Below, one piece after another: positions 8,845 to 18,536 of a stretch of 64,000 nt of DNA (positions within the stretch are counted from its first letter, which is position 1; the number at the start of each line of letters is the position of its first letter). The notes beneath the pieces were generated by a model. The model was given only the letters and a program-made list of their open reading frames with translations. It did no database searches and was not told the DNA's origin. The stretch is from Rhizobium sp. (GTDB lineage: Bacteria; Pseudomonadota; Alphaproteobacteria; Rhizobiales; Rhizobiaceae), in the NCBI GenBank assembly GCA_019739215.1, contig JAHHDR010000004.1, forward strand, positions 62,001-126,000, in the 5' to 3' direction. The position numbers and the translations under genes were made by a program.

Positions 8845-10353
8845 ATGGCGAGCCTGCTGAAAGCGTCCCTGATCAGCACGTTTGCCGGTGTCGGATCCCT
8901 GGTGTTCGGCTTTGCGAGCAGCGTCATCATCGCCCGCATGCTCGGTGCGCACGGCACCGGACTGGTCGCCTACGCCATCTGGTTCGGCACAACTGCGTCC
9001 ACCGTCGCCGGACTTGGCGTCCAAAGCATCCTGCTGCGCTACATGACGGGCCCTGAAGACGGCGACCGGCCCAACATCGGGCTTGCCCGGGCATTGCTTC
9101 GTCCCTTCACCATTGCCACCTTCGCCACCGCGATCGGCATGCTGCTCTGGGCCGGCTATCAATGGTCGCTTGGCGATGTCGAAATGACGTCCGTCTGGAT
9201 CGCCACCGCCATTTTCAGCGTGATCTTCGCCTATGGCTCGGTGTCGCTGAGCGCTGCGCGTGGCGTCAAGGACTTCACCGGCTCCGCCCGGCAGATCTTC
9301 TACGGATGCCTGGTGCAGGTTCCGTTCGTTGTCGTGGGCGCCTATTTCTTCGGTGCCGCGGGTGCGCTGCTGGGGCAGATGGTGCGCCACCTGCCGACGG
9401 CTCTTGCGCTCCGCAAGTATGTGTCAGGCCCTGCGCCGCAAACCGGCGTCGTGACGCCCGCCATGAAAAGCTTCGGGCGCAACACCTGGTTCTCCAGCAT
9501 GGTGGGCCTGTTCGTCTGGACGCGTATCGAATTCGTCTTCCTCGGCCTCAACCACCAGCCGGCGGATATCGGTTACTTCGCCGTGGGCATGACGCTTGCC
9601 GGACTGGTCGTGCAACTGCCGGAGCAGATGTCGGCGGCCCTGATGCCCTATTTCGGTCGCCACCACGACAACAACGACCTCGAACAGCTCGAACGCTCCT
9701 ACCAGCGCGTCTTCCGCTGGGTCGGTCTCTTCATCTTTCCGATCTGCTTCGGCGGCGCGGCGATCATGCCGGCGTTCCTGCCCCTGATATTCGGACCCGA
9801 ATTCCTGCCTGCCGTACCGGTGGCGACGATCCTGGTGGGCACGGCATGCATCACCGCAATGACGATCTTTCCGTCCGCCATGATCGCCGCCCGCGAACGG
9901 AGCGATTTTTTCCTCTGGGGCTCGCCGAGCATGGCCGTCGCCATGGTCGTGCTGCTGGCCCTGGTGGTGCCCTCCGGCGGAGCGGTGGGTGCTTCTATCG
10001 TGCGCGGCATCGTGCACACATTGTGGCTGCTGCTGCTGAGCACCTATTGCTGGTCGCGACTCTCGATGCGCCCGCCGATCCTAGACCTGCTCAAGATCGG
10101 GCTGTGCGCTGCTGCCTGCGCCGGCGTCGCCCATCTGGTGCTGGAATGGCATGGCGATCTGCTGGGTTTGCTGCTCGCGCCGATCGCGGGCGCGCTGACC
10201 TATATCCTGTGCCTGCGACTGGCGTCGGCGATCCCCGCCGACGATGTCGAGGTGCTTGGCTACAATCTCGGCTCAGCGCTTCCGGCGCCCGTCGTCTCGC
10301 TGGTGATGCGCGTGCTTCAACTGGTCGCTCCCGGCCAGACGAAACCGTCGTAA
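8845..10353 (+). CDS. Polysaccharide flippase (Wzx/MATE-like)
   Basis: This 502-residue membrane protein has roughly twelve to fourteen hydrophobic segments. The N-terminal SVIIARMLGAHGTGLVAYA resembles the start of O-antigen flippases of the polysaccharide transporter (PST) family, which move lipid-linked repeat units across the inner membrane. The ATG at 8845 is chosen because GGAGG lies 6 bases before it; the upstream extension is arginine-rich and out of character. It completes a Wzx/Wzy/Wzz set with the genes at 202 and 1541. The alpha/beta hydrolase gene follows after 16 bases, probably in one transcript. Confidence 0.83.
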   Translation: MASLLKASLISTFAGVGSLVFGFASSVIIARMLGAHGTGLVAYAIWFGTTASTVAGLGVQSILLRYMTGPEDGDRPNIGLARALLRPFTIATFATAIGMLLWAGYQWSLGDVEMTSVWIATAIFSVIFAYGSVSLSAARGVKDFTGSARQIFYGCLVQVPFVVVGAYFFGAAGALLGQMVRHLPTALALRKYVSGPAPQTGVVTPAMKSFGRNTWFSSMVGLFVWTRIEFVFLGLNHQPADIGYFAVGMTLAGLVVQLPEQMSAALMPYFGRHHDNNDLEQLERSYQRVFRWVGLFIFPICFGGAAIMPAFLPLIFGPEFLPAVPVATILVGTACITAMTIFPSAMIAARERSDFFLWGSPSMAVAMVVLLALVVPSGGAVGASIVRGIVHTLWLLLLSTYCWSRLSMRPPILDLLKIGLCAAACAGVAHLVLEWHGDLLGLLLAPIAGALTYILCLRLASAIPADDVEVLGYNLGSALPAPVVSLVMRVLQLVAPGQTKPS

Positions 10354-10369
10354 TTCGGGTTTTCAAGCC

Positions 10370-12175
10370 ATGTTCCGAACCGCCGCCATACCCTCCCCAC
10401 CCGCCATGTCACCGGTCGCCCTGGCCGGGGGCGCGGCGCGTCTTCACCAGGGCGGCCCGTTCGCCCGATGCGGTGTCGTGATCTGCAGCCCATGGGGAAT
10501 CGAGGAGCTGGCGGCACGAAAAGTGATGTTCAGGCTCGCGAACAAGCTGGCGGCGGCGGGCCTGCCGACGTTGCGCTTCGACTATCCGGGAACAGCGGAC
10601 GCCATCGGCGCTCCCGTTGTCGGTGTCAGGTCATGGGTCGCGAGCGTCGACGATGCGGCGGACCGCCTGAAGGCCACCTGCGGACTGGACAGGATCATGC
10701 TGGTCGGCCTGGGGATCGGTGCCACGATGGCGCTGCTTGCCTCCGCAAGGCGTGACGATGTGGAGGGCCTGATCCTGGCGGCACCCGTCGTCAGTGGACG
10801 CCGCTATTTGCGCGAGACCGCCCTGGGTGCATCGGCAGTGGAGGAAGGCCTCGGTCTTCATGCAGCCCAGCGCCCCGAGGGCGTGTCGATCGGTGGAATC
10901 GTGATGCCGTCCGGCGTAGCGGCAGATCTCAAGGCGATCGACCTTGTCAGGGCGGATCTCGGGCATTGCAAGCCGGTGCTCCTGGTTCACCGGCCCTCGC
11001 ATCCGCAGGAAACCGAATTTGCAGATCATCTGGAGAGTCAGGGCTGGCCGGTCGAGCGTGCCGTCTTCGATGGCTATCAGGCGGCGATGGACAATCCGAC
11101 GATCTCCGTGATGCCCGAGGGCGTGATCGATACGATTTCAGGCTGGGCTCTCGGCATGGCCGAAGCCCTGCCCCTGCTCCAGACGAAGCCAGTACCGACG
11201 ACGCCGGTGCTGGTCGACAGCGGCCATGGCGTCGAGGAAGCACTGTGCTTCGGCGAGGGCCTGTTCGGCATCGTGACCCAGCCCGCCATACGCACGGCCA
11301 CGCCGATTGTCGTGTTTCTCAATTCAGGCTACGACCACCATGCAGGCTGGGCCTATCAATGGGTCCGCACCGCTCAGACGCTTGCCGAGGAAGGCGTCGG
11401 CTCGTTGCGTTTCGACATGGCCAATATTGGCGACAGCGGGCCGAGGCCCGGCGCGGCGGCGCAGGTGCTTTACAGTACGGGACAACAGCAGGACATCGCG
11501 ACGGCCATCGACATGCTGGCGGATCGGGGGGAGCATACGATCATCGTCGTCGGACGCTGCAGCGGCGCGTTTGCCGCCCTGCATGCCGCAGCGCGCGACG
11601 ACCGGATCAAGGGTGCGGTCGTCATCAATCCGCTCCGCCTGGTCTGGGATCAGGACGAGGACGTCGAGGTCGCGATACGGGTGGGACCGCGATCGATCGC
11701 TGACTACCGGCAGCGCGCCTTGAGTGGAAAGACACTGCGGCGCCTGCTTGCCGGCGAGATCGACATACCCGGTGTGGCCAGGGGCCTGGGGACGCAGTTC
11801 ATCCGGCGGATCACCCAGCGCCTTGCGCCGCTTGTCGGCTCGCTTTCGAAATCCACTCGTCTGCGCCGGGAGTGCGCGGCTATGATGGGCGAGATCAGCG
11901 GGCGCGGGGCCGCACTGCATTTCGTCTGCAGCGAGCGCGACGCCAGCCTGGAACAAGTGGCCTTCCAATTCGGAGGGGATTTCGGCGGACTTGGGCGATA
12001 TCCGGACGCATCGCTCACGACCGTGCCCGATGCGGACCATAACATGACGCCGCAACACGCGCACGATGCGGTGCTCGAGGTGATCCGGGACAGCATTCAC
12101 CGCGTGGAAGCCGCGACGGGTCCCGACACCGTTTTCCCAGCGGGGTCGAGCGGACCGCAGCGGCTTCGGGCCTGA
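10370..12175 (+). CDS. Double alpha/beta hydrolase-like protein, polysaccharide-associated
   Basis: This 601-residue protein contains two alpha/beta-hydrolase-like halves, about residues 25-280 and 290-590. In the first, the nucleophile elbow reads GLGIG near residue 113, with Gly where the Ser should be. In the second, it reads GRCSG near 394, which puts Cys in the nucleophile place; a His follows in DADHNMTPQH. The first half therefore looks catalytically dead and the second may be a Cys-type hydrolase. Related hydrolases accompany exosortase or exopolysaccharide genes, and co-transcription with the flippase supports a role in polymer or precursor processing. The substrate is unknown. No signal peptide is visible. 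Confidence 0.65.
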   Translation: MFRTAAIPSPPAMSPVALAGGAARLHQGGPFARCGVVICSPWGIEELAARKVMFRLANKLAAAGLPTLRFDYPGTADAIGAPVVGVRSWVASVDDAADRLKATCGLDRIMLVGLGIGATMALLASARRDDVEGLILAAPVVSGRRYLRETALGASAVEEGLGLHAAQRPEGVSIGGIVMPSGVAADLKAIDLVRADLGHCKPVLLVHRPSHPQETEFADHLESQGWPVERAVFDGYQAAMDNPTISVMPEGVIDTISGWALGMAEALPLLQTKPVPTTPVLVDSGHGVEEALCFGEGLFGIVTQPAIRTATPIVVFLNSGYDHHAGWAYQWVRTAQTLAEEGVGSLRFDMANIGDSGPRPGAAAQVLYSTGQQQDIATAIDMLADRGEHTIIVVGRCSGAFAALHAAARDDRIKGAVVINPLRLVWDQDEDVEVAIRVGPRSIADYRQRALSGKTLRRLLAGEIDIPGVARGLGTQFIRRITQRLAPLVGSLSKSTRLRRECAAMMGEISGRGAALHFVCSERDASLEQVAFQFGGDFGGLGRYPDASLTTVPDADHNMTPQHAHDAVLEVIRDSIHRVEAATGPDTVFPAGSSGPQRLRA

Positions 12176-12204
12176 GCTTATGGCCTGAATTCCCGGTCTG
12201 AGTT

Positions 12205-12222
12205 CCGGGCTGGGTAGCCCGG
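12205..12222. terminator. Possible hairpin between convergent genes
   Basis: CCGGGCT and AGCCCGG form a perfect 7-bp stem with loop GGGT between the hydrolase gene and dnaJ, which converge here. No clear T-run follows on either strand, so terminator function is only suggested. Confidence 0.35.
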
Positions 12223-12226
12223 CACA

Positions 12227-13370
12227 TCAGTCACTCAGCGTGTCGAAGAAATCCTTCATCTTGGCGAAGAAGCCTGTCGATTCCGGATTGTTTTCCTTCG
12301 AGGAGAGTGTCTGGAACTCCTCGAGCAACTCGCGCTGCCGCTTGGTCAGCTTCTGGGGCGTCTCGACCGCGATCTGGACATAGAGGTCGCCCTGCTGGTG
12401 CGAGCGCAGCACCGGCATGCCCTTGCCCTTGAGGCGGAACTGCTTGCCGGTCGGGGTGCCTTCGGGAACCGTCACGCGCGATTTGGTGCCATCAAGAGTC
12501 GAGATTTCGAACTTGCCGCCGAGCGCCGCCGTCACCATGGGGATCGTGACCATGCAATAGAGGTCGGCGCCCTCTCGCTTGTAGAAGGAATGCGGCTTTA
12601 CCGACATGAAGATGTAGAGATCACCCGACGGTCCGCCGCGCAAGCCGGCTTCACCCTCGCCCTGAAGGCGGATGCGGGTGCCGTCCTCGATGCCGGCGGG
12701 TATGTTGACCTGCAGCGAGCGCTCCTCGGTGACACGGCCCTGGCCATGGCACTTGGTGCAGGGATCGGAGATCGTCTGGCCGCGGCCCTGGCAGGTCGGG
12801 CAGGTACGTTCGATCGAGAAGAAGCCCTGCGTCGCGCGAACACGGCCCGAACCATGACAGGTGGCACAGGTGGAAGGCTTCGTGCCGGGCTTGGCGCCAT
12901 TGCCATGACAGACGTCACAGGTAATGGAGGACGGAACGCGGATCTGCGCGACCTTGCCCGCAAAGGCTTCCTCGAGCGTGATCTCCATATTGTAACGGAG
13001 ATCCTCGCCGCGTTCGCGACCCTGGCCGCCCCCCGGCACCGCCGCGGCGCCGGCCGCCCATCATTTCGCCAAAAATATCTTCAAAGATGTCCGAGAAGCC
13101 TCCGGCACCCTGGAAGCCGCCACCCGGACCCGCGCCGCCGCCCTGCTCGAAGGCAGCGTGGCCGAACCGGTCGTATGCAGCGCGTTTCTGCGGGTCCTTG
13201 AGGAACTCGTAGGCCTCGTTGATCTCCTTGAACTTCTTTTCGGCAGCGGCGTCGCCCGGATTCTTGTCCGGATGCCATTTCATCGCCAGCTTGCGGAAGG
13301 CGCTCTTAAGCTCCTTCTCGTCCGCAGTCTTGGCGACACCAAGCGTTTCGTAGAAATCAGCTTTTGCCAT
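12227..13370 (-). CDS. dnaJ: Chaperone DnaJ, frame broken at 13029-13034
   Basis: DnaJ is the Hsp40 partner that delivers unfolded proteins to DnaK and stimulates its ATPase. The N-terminal piece carries the J-domain with HPD at residues 33-35 and a Gly/Phe-rich linker. The C-terminal piece carries the four zinc-finger repeats [24 protein letters not shown] and CTKCHGQG and the substrate-binding domains. The two lie in different frames. Removing one base from the C6 run at 13029-13034 (G6 on the coding strand) gives a normal protein of about 380 residues. dnaJ is rarely lost, so an assembly indel is the likely cause. It lies downstream of dnaK in the usual order. Confidence 0.93.
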
Positions 13371-13497
13371 TTTTCCTTAACCGACGCGAAATACGCGAGA
13401 ACTTTGAATTTTGCGCGTCTCGCCTTCGGCCACTGGCCCTCACCCGGATCATCGACAGGCAATTCGGGCTCTGGAGGAGAGACTGGTGAATTGAGAA

Positions 13498-13520
13498 GGC
13501 CTGCAAGAGACTTGCAGGCC
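13498..13520 (-). terminator. Hairpin between dnaK and dnaJ
   Basis: GGCCTGCAAG and CTTGCAGGCC form a perfect 10-bp stem with a 3-base loop, just after the dnaK stop on the minus strand. The bases after it, TTCTCAATT, are only moderately T-rich. It may act as a partial terminator or a 3'-end stabiliser that lowers dnaJ expression relative to dnaK. Confidence 0.55.
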
Positions 13521-13536
13521 CGTTTCGATCCAGCGC

Positions 13537-15450
13537 TTAGGCCGACTTCTTCTTGTCGTCGCTGACGTCTTCGAAGTCGGCGTCGACGACATTGTCATCA
13601 TCGGCCGGTCCATCCTCGGCGGAGGCACCACCCTCGGCCTGCTGGGATTCATACATGGCCTGGCCGAGCTTCATGGAGGCTTCCATCAGCGTCTGGGTCT
13701 TGGCCTTGATGTCCTCGGCATCGACTTCCGATGCTTCTGTGGCCGCCTTCAGGCTCGCGATGGCCGCGGTGATCGCATCGCGGTCTTCGGCGCTCACCTT
13801 GTCGCCGAAGTCCTTGAGCGACTTTTCGGTCGAGTGAATCAGGCTTTCGGCCTGGTTCTTGGCTTCGACGCCTTCACGGCGCTTCTTGTCGGACTCGGCA
13901 TTGGCCTCGGCGTCCTTGACCATCTTCTCGATATCGGCGTCGGAGAGACCGCCAGAGGCCTGGATGCGGATCTGGTGTTCCTTGCCGGTGCCCTTGTCCT
14001 TGGCCGAGACGTTGACGATACCATTGGCATCGATGTCGAAGGTCACTTCGATCTGCGGCACGCCGCGCGGTGCGGGCGGAATGCCGACGAGGTCGAACTG
14101 GCCGAGCAGCTTGTTGTCCTGCGCCATTTCGCGTTCGCCCTGGGCGACGCGGATGGTGACGGCCTGCTGGGCATCTTCGGCGGTCGAGAATATCTGGCTC
14201 TTCTTGGTCGGGATCGTCGTGTTGCGGTCGATCAGGCGGGTGAACACGCCACCCAGCGTCTCGATGCCGAGCGACAGCGGGGTCACGTCGAGCAGCAGCA
14301 CATCCTTGACGTCGCCCTGCAGAACGCCGGCCTGGATCGCGGCGCCCATGGCGACGACTTCATCCGGGTTGACGCCCTTGTGCGGCTCCTTGCCGAACAG
14401 CTTCTTGACGACTTCCTGCACCTTCGGCATGCGGCTCATGCCGCCGACGAGCACGACTTCGTCAATCTCGCCTGCCGTGATGCCGGCATCCTTGAGGGCT
14501 GCCTTGCACGGCGCGACGGTGCGCTGCACGAGATCGTCGACCAGGCTTTCGAACTTGGCGCGGGTCAGCTTCATGGTCAGGTGCTTCGGACCAGTCGCAT
14601 CCGCCGTGATGAAGGGCAGGTTGATTTCGGTCTGCTGCGAGGACGAAAGCTCGATCTTGGCCTTTTCGGCAGCTTCCTTGAGGCGCTGCAGGGCGAGCTT
14701 GTCGTTCTTGAGCTCGATGCCCTGTTCCTTCTTGAACTCGGCTGCGAAGTATTCGACCATGCGCATGTCGAAGTCTTCACCGCCGAGGAAAGTGTCGCCG
14801 TTGGTGGACTTCACCTCGAAGACGCCGTCGCCGATTTCCAGAACCGAGATATCGAAGGTGCCGCCGCCAAGGTCGTAGACCGCGATCGTCTTGCCGTCGC
14901 GCTTGTCCATGCCATAGGCAAGGGCAGCTGCGGTGGGCTCGTTGATGATGCGCAGGACTTCGAGACCGGCGATCTTGCCGGCGTCCTTGGTGGCCTGACG
15001 CTGGGCGTCGTTGAAATAGGCCGGAACGGTGATGACGGCCTTTTCGACCTTCTCGCCGAGATAGGCTTCCGCGGTTTCCTTCATCTTCTGGAGGATCATC
15101 GCGGAGATCTGCGACGGCGAATAGCCGGTGCCGCGGGCTTCGACCCAGGCGTCGCCATTGCCGGCCTTGACGATCTTGTAGGGGACCAGCGCCTTGTCCT
15201 TTTCGACAGTCGGGTCCTCATAACGGCGGCCGATCAGGCGCTTCACCGCGAAAACGGTATTCTCGGGATTGGTCACGGCCTGACGCTTGGCCGGCTGGCC
15301 GACGAGGCGTTCGCTGTCTTCGGTGAAGGCCACCATGGACGGGGTCGTGCGCGCACCTTCGGAGTTCTCGATCACCTTGGCGTCCTTGCCGTCCATGACG
15401 GCAACGCAGGAGTTCGTCGTACCGAGGTCGATACCAATTACTTTAGCCAT
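13537..15450 (-). CDS. dnaK: Molecular chaperone DnaK (Hsp70)
   Basis: This 637-residue protein has the usual Hsp70 length and layout. The ATPase domain opens with [12 protein letters not shown], has [14 protein letters not shown] near residue 193 and the [10 protein letters not shown] loop near residue 335. The peptide-binding domain follows from about residue 390, and the protein ends in a lid and an acidic tail ([14 protein letters not shown]). It folds nascent and heat-damaged proteins with DnaJ and GrpE. It is preceded by a clear RpoH-type promoter at 15571-15600 and followed by a hairpin. Unlike several neighbours the frame is intact throughout. Confidence 0.98.
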   Translation of the reverse strand: MAKVIGIDLGTTNSCVAVMDGKDAKVIENSEGARTTPSMVAFTEDSERLVGQPAKRQAVTNPENTVFAVKRLIGRRYEDPTVEKDKALVPYKIVKAGNGDAWVEARGTGYSPSQISAMILQKMKETAEAYLGEKVEKAVITVPAYFNDAQRQATKDAGKIAGLEVLRIINEPTAAALAYGMDKRDGKTIAVYDLGGGTFDISVLEIGDGVFEVKSTNGDTFLGGEDFDMRMVEYFAAEFKKEQGIELKNDKLALQRLKEAAEKAKIELSSSQQTEINLPFITADATGPKHLTMKLTRAKFESLVDDLVQRTVAPCKAALKDAGITAGEIDEVVLVGGMSRMPKVQEVVKKLFGKEPHKGVNPDEVVAMGAAIQAGVLQGDVKDVLLLDVTPLSLGIETLGGVFTRLIDRNTTIPTKKSQIFSTAEDAQQAVTIRVAQGEREMAQDNKLLGQFDLVGIPPAPRGVPQIEVTFDIDANGIVNVSAKDKGTGKEHQIRIQASGGLSDADIEKMVKDAEANAESDKKRREGVEAKNQAESLIHSTEKSLKDFGDKVSAEDRDAITAAIASLKAATEASEVDAEDIKAKTQTLMEASMKLGQAMYESQQAEGGASAEDGPADDDNVVDADFEDVSDDKKKSA

Positions 15451-15570
15451 TCTACTTCTCTCCTCTTAGCAGGTTGCCTGGACCCGGTAGCCGGCGTTCC
15501 CTCGCAACCCCCGTATGGATGGTTTTCACTCTAGGTGCCTGAACATCATGCCGTTCAGGCCGATGCGGGG

Positions 15571-15600
15571 TATATAAGGAGGCCGGTTTTTCTCTGCAAG
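15571..15600 (-). promoter_or_regulatory. RpoH-type heat-shock promoter of dnaK
   Basis: Read on the minus strand, CTTG (15600-15597) is followed by 17 bases and then CCTTATATA (15579-15571). This matches the alphaproteobacterial sigma-32 pattern CTTG-N17/18-CYTATNT. Transcription would start near 15563, leaving a leader of about 110 bases before dnaK. Confidence 0.75.
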
Positions 15601-15676
15601 GCGCAAGAAGCAGCCGCAGCGGTCAAAATTCACCGTTTCGTGACAGAAAAACAGGTTGACGCAAGCAAAGTCGCAC

Positions 15677-17965
15677 TCAAGCCGGCCCGGACGGGCTGCC
15701 TAGTTGCCCATCAGGACATCGAGAAGCGTGGAATTCGCGCCGCGCTTGTCCTGCGTGGAGCCTGTAGTTTCCCCCACATCCGCCGGCGGCACCAGGCCAT
15801 TGTCGGCCAGACCGCTCCTGCTCGCGGATGAGATCGCCGACATCGGCCGGGCGCTCGGCCGGAACGATGCCTTCCGACCTGTTCGCGGGCTTCTTCGCCG
15901 GCTTGTCCTCGCCGAGAGCCTGGCTGATCATGTCGAAAAGCGTGTCGCGGCTCTGGTCGGCCGAGGGATCCGCATCGACCGAGAGATCCGGGTCGGGCGT
16001 GGTGGTCGTACCAAGGCCGAAGAGCGGGGCCGGCGAAAGCCCCTGATGGGCGGCCACCATGAACTTGGCTCCAGGCCTTGGAGGGAAGGCCGCACACCCG
16101 TGACTTTTTTTCATCGACTCCGCCATCATCGTTTCCGAACCCACACACCCAGTCACGAGATTGGCGGTGTAGCCCACGAACAGGGCGTCGCGGAACGACT
16201 GCGTGGTGCCGGTCTTGCCGGCCGCCTGCCAGCCGGGCAGCTTGGCGTTCTTGCCAGTTCCGCGGGTGATCACGCCTGCCATCATCTGGTTCATCTGCGC
16301 AGCGATCCGCTCCGACAGAACGCGCGGCGGCGAATCATAGGTGTTCTCATAGAGCACCTTGCCGGACACGGTGGTGATACGCTTGATGACATGCGGTGTC
16401 GCCTTGTAGCCGCCATTCATGAAGGGCGCGTAGGCGGATGTCAGCTCGACCAGCGAGGTTTCGGACGTGCCAAGCGCGATCGAGGCATTTTCCTGCATCG
16501 CCGTCTCGACGCCCAGCCGATGGGCGAGCTTGATGACATTCTGCGGGCCGGCTTCCATGACGAGCTGGGCGGCGATGGTGTTGAGCGACTGCGCCAGCGC
16601 GCTCGCCACCGTCACCTGGCCGCGATATTTGTTGTCGTAATTGTCAGGCGTCCACTTGCCAATGCGGACGGGTGCGTCGTTGCGCATCGAACCGGGCCGA
16701 ACGCCCTGTTCGAGGGCCGCGGCATAGACGAAAGGCTTGAAGGCCGAACCGGGCTGGCGCTTGGCCTTGAAGGCGCGGTTGAACTGGCTGGCCGCATAAT
16801 CGCGGCCGCCTACCACCGCGCGGATGGCGCCGGTGCCGTCGATGGCGACAAGGGCGGCCTGGCTGGCGTTGAGCTTCTTGCCTTCCTTGTCGAGCGTGTC
16901 CTTGATCGCCTTCTCGGCGGCCTTTTCCAGCGTGCGGTCGATGGTCGTGTCGACGATGACATCTTCCTTGACCTCGCCGATCAAGCCGGGAAGCTCGTCC
17001 ACCACCATGTCCGCTGCATAGTGTTCTGCGCCCGACCAGAAGCTCTTGGCCTTGCGGGGCTTCTTCTCCACGGCCGCGACCAATTCGTCGCGGGAAATAT
17101 AGCCCTCGTCCTCCATCGCCGCGAGAACCAGCTTGGCGCGCTCCATCGCCCCTTCCGGGTTCTTGGCGGGCGAAAGTGCAGATGGCGCCTTGAGAAGCCC
17201 GGCGAGGATCGCGGCCTCGGTCAGGTTCACATCGCGCGCCGACTTGTTGAAGTAGCGCCGCGACGCCGCCTCGACGCCATAGGAGTTGGAGCCGAAGAAC
17301 ACGCGATTGAGATACATCGCAAGGATCTGGTCCTTGGAATATTTGCTCTCCAGCCAGAAGGCGAGCAGCACCTCCTGCACCTTGCGCTCCAGCGTGCGCT
17401 CGGGGGTCAGGAACATGTTCTTGGCAAGCTGCTGGGTTATAGTCGAGCCACCCTGCACCATGCGACCGGAGGTGGCGTTGCGCACCATGGCACGGGTGAA
17501 TCCGATCGGGTCGAAACCGAAATGGGAATAATAGCGCCGGTCCTCGATGGCCATCACGGCCTGCGGGATATAGGGCGACATGGATTCGAGCGGGATCGCT
17601 TCGCCGCCGGTCGAACCCCTGTTGGCGAGCAGTTCGCCATTGACGTCGACGATCTTGATGTTAGGCGGGCGATCCGGCATCGCCCAGCTGTCGGCACTCG
17701 GCATCCGGGCGCCGTAATAGGCGACGAGGCCGGCCACGCCAAGCCCGCCCCAAAGGCAGAGGACCAGGCACCAGTAGACCGCGCGGCGCAGCAATCCGAA
17801 AATGCCGCCGCCGGAACGGCGACTGCGGGTACGCCTGCTACTGGATTTGCTCGAAGACCGACCGGAACGGTCGCGCGGATCGGCCCTGACTTCGCTGTCT
17901 CGGCTGCGTCTGCCACCCTCGAAGGAAGGCTCGATCCTCGTTTTCGAACGCGACTTACTTGCCAT
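15677..17965 (-). CDS. Class A penicillin-binding protein (PBP1-type), several frame breaks near the 3' end
   Basis: This bifunctional peptidoglycan synthase has a basic Ser/Arg-rich cytoplasmic head, one membrane helix near residues 60-80, and a GT51 domain with EDRRYYSHFG and QGGSTITQQLAKN. Its transpeptidase domain contains GSAFKPF (catalytic Ser and Lys), SLN and GKTGTT. After VTG near 16150 the frame slips: FGNDDGG and GLPSKAW appear in another frame, and the original frame resumes at KFMVAAH. A further slip near 15804-15808 hides the natural end. The restored stop is at 15700-15702, after a tail ending LLDVLMGN; the literal frame ends at 15677. Clustered single-base indels suggest a poor-quality stretch. 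Confidence 0.88.
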   Translation of the reverse strand: MASKSRSKTRIEPSFEGGRRSRDSEVRADPRDRSGRSSSKSSSRRTRSRRSGGGIFGLLRRAVYWCLVLCLWGGLGVAGLVAYYGARMPSADSWAMPDRPPNIKIVDVNGELLANRGSTGGEAIPLESMSPYIPQAVMAIEDRRYYSHFGFDPIGFTRAMVRNATSGRMVQGGSTITQQLAKNMFLTPERTLERKVQEVLLAFWLESKYSKDQILAMYLNRVFFGSNSYGVEAASRRYFNKSARDVNLTEAAILAGLLKAPSALSPAKNPEGAMERAKLVLAAMEDEGYISRDELVAAVEKKPRKAKSFWSGAEHYAADMVVDELPGLIGEVKEDVIVDTTIDRTLEKAAEKAIKDTLDKEGKKLNASQAALVAIDGTGAIRAVVGGRDYAASQFNRAFKAKRQPGSAFKPFVYAAALEQGVRPGSMRNDAPVRIGKWTPDNYDNKYRGQVTVASALAQSLNTIAAQLVMEAGPQNVIKLAHRLGVETAMQENASIALGTSETSLVELTSAYAPFMNGGYKATPHVIKRITTVSGKVLYENTYDSPPRVLSERIAAQMNQMMAGVITRGTGKNAKLPGWQAAGKTGTTQSFRDALFVGYTANLVTGCVGSETMMAESMKKSHGCAAFPPRPGAKFMVAAHQGLSPAPLFGLGTTTTPDPDLSVDADPSADQSRDTLFDMISQALGEDKPAKKPANRSEGIVPAERPADVGDLIREQERSGRQWPGAAGGCGGNYRLHAGQARREFHASRCPDGQLGSPSGPA

Positions 17966-18183
17966 CCACCCGCAATTCCATCTCGCCGACCCTTTCGTTG
18001 CGGGTGGACTTTAAATGTGGCCGTTTAAAGGGTCGTTAAGGATCCGGTTTTTCCCATCTCGCAGCGACCAATCGGCTCAACTTTCCGTGAGCCTCGCAGC
18101 TTTTCGAACGGATTCATGAACCTTTCGCGCAGCCGGTGGTTGGAGAGCGGGTCCAATGAAGAGACCGAAACAAGGAGAAACTC

Positions 18184-18432
18184 ATGTCCAAGATGATCAA
18201 GACTTCGCTCGTTGCCCTTTCCCTGCTCGCCGGCGCCTCGGTAGGTTATGCCGCCGACTCCGGTGGGCGTGACTTCGGCCGGGATGGCCGTCCCGAGAAC
18301 CGTCAGGACGCACCTGACCTGATGGAGCGTGAGCAGATGATCGATCCGAATTCGACAGGATCGATCGAGACCTGCGATTCGGGGTCCTATGACGAGTTCG
18401 GCAACTGCATGGTCAGCCCCGACATGCAGTAA
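18184..18432 (+). CDS. Small secreted protein of unknown function
   Basis: This 82-residue protein starts after a good AAGGAG site. It has a typical Sec signal peptide with likely cleavage after GYAA near residue 24. The mature part is short, polar and acidic (GGRDFGRDGRPENRQDAPD), with two cysteines in ETCDSGSYDEFGNC that could form a disulfide or bind metal. I do not recognise a named family. It is divergent from the PBP gene and followed by a terminator-like hairpin, so it is probably a single-gene unit. Confidence 0.7.
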   Translation: MSKMIKTSLVALSLLAGASVGYAADSGGRDFGRDGRPENRQDAPDLMEREQMIDPNSTGSIETCDSGSYDEFGNCMVSPDMQ

Positions 18433-18482
18433 TGCCCGCAGAGCGGAATAGGCGGGAGATGACTCACGCCCGCGACGCTTCC

Positions 18483-18513
18483 AACCCCTCGGCGCATGAT
18501 GCGACGGGGGGTT
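18483..18513 (+). terminator. Hairpin after the small secreted protein gene
   Basis: AACCCC and GGGGTT pair around an inner CGCAT/ATGCG stem, followed by GTTCGTT. It lies between convergent genes and fits a moderate rho-independent terminator for the gene ending at 18432. Confidence 0.5.
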
Positions 18514-18536
18514 GTTCGTTCCAGGGCGCCGAAGTG

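Noticed and set aside
13834..15534. A 566-codon open frame on the plus strand opposite dnaK
   Set aside because: It is the mirror of a high-GC, strongly biased gene; its protein is low in recognisable motifs and dnaK accounts for the whole stretch.
15704..18028. A 774-codon open frame on the plus strand opposite the class A PBP gene
   Set aside because: Arginine- and histidine-rich shadow translation with no ribosome site or domain; the PBP motifs are clear on the other strand.
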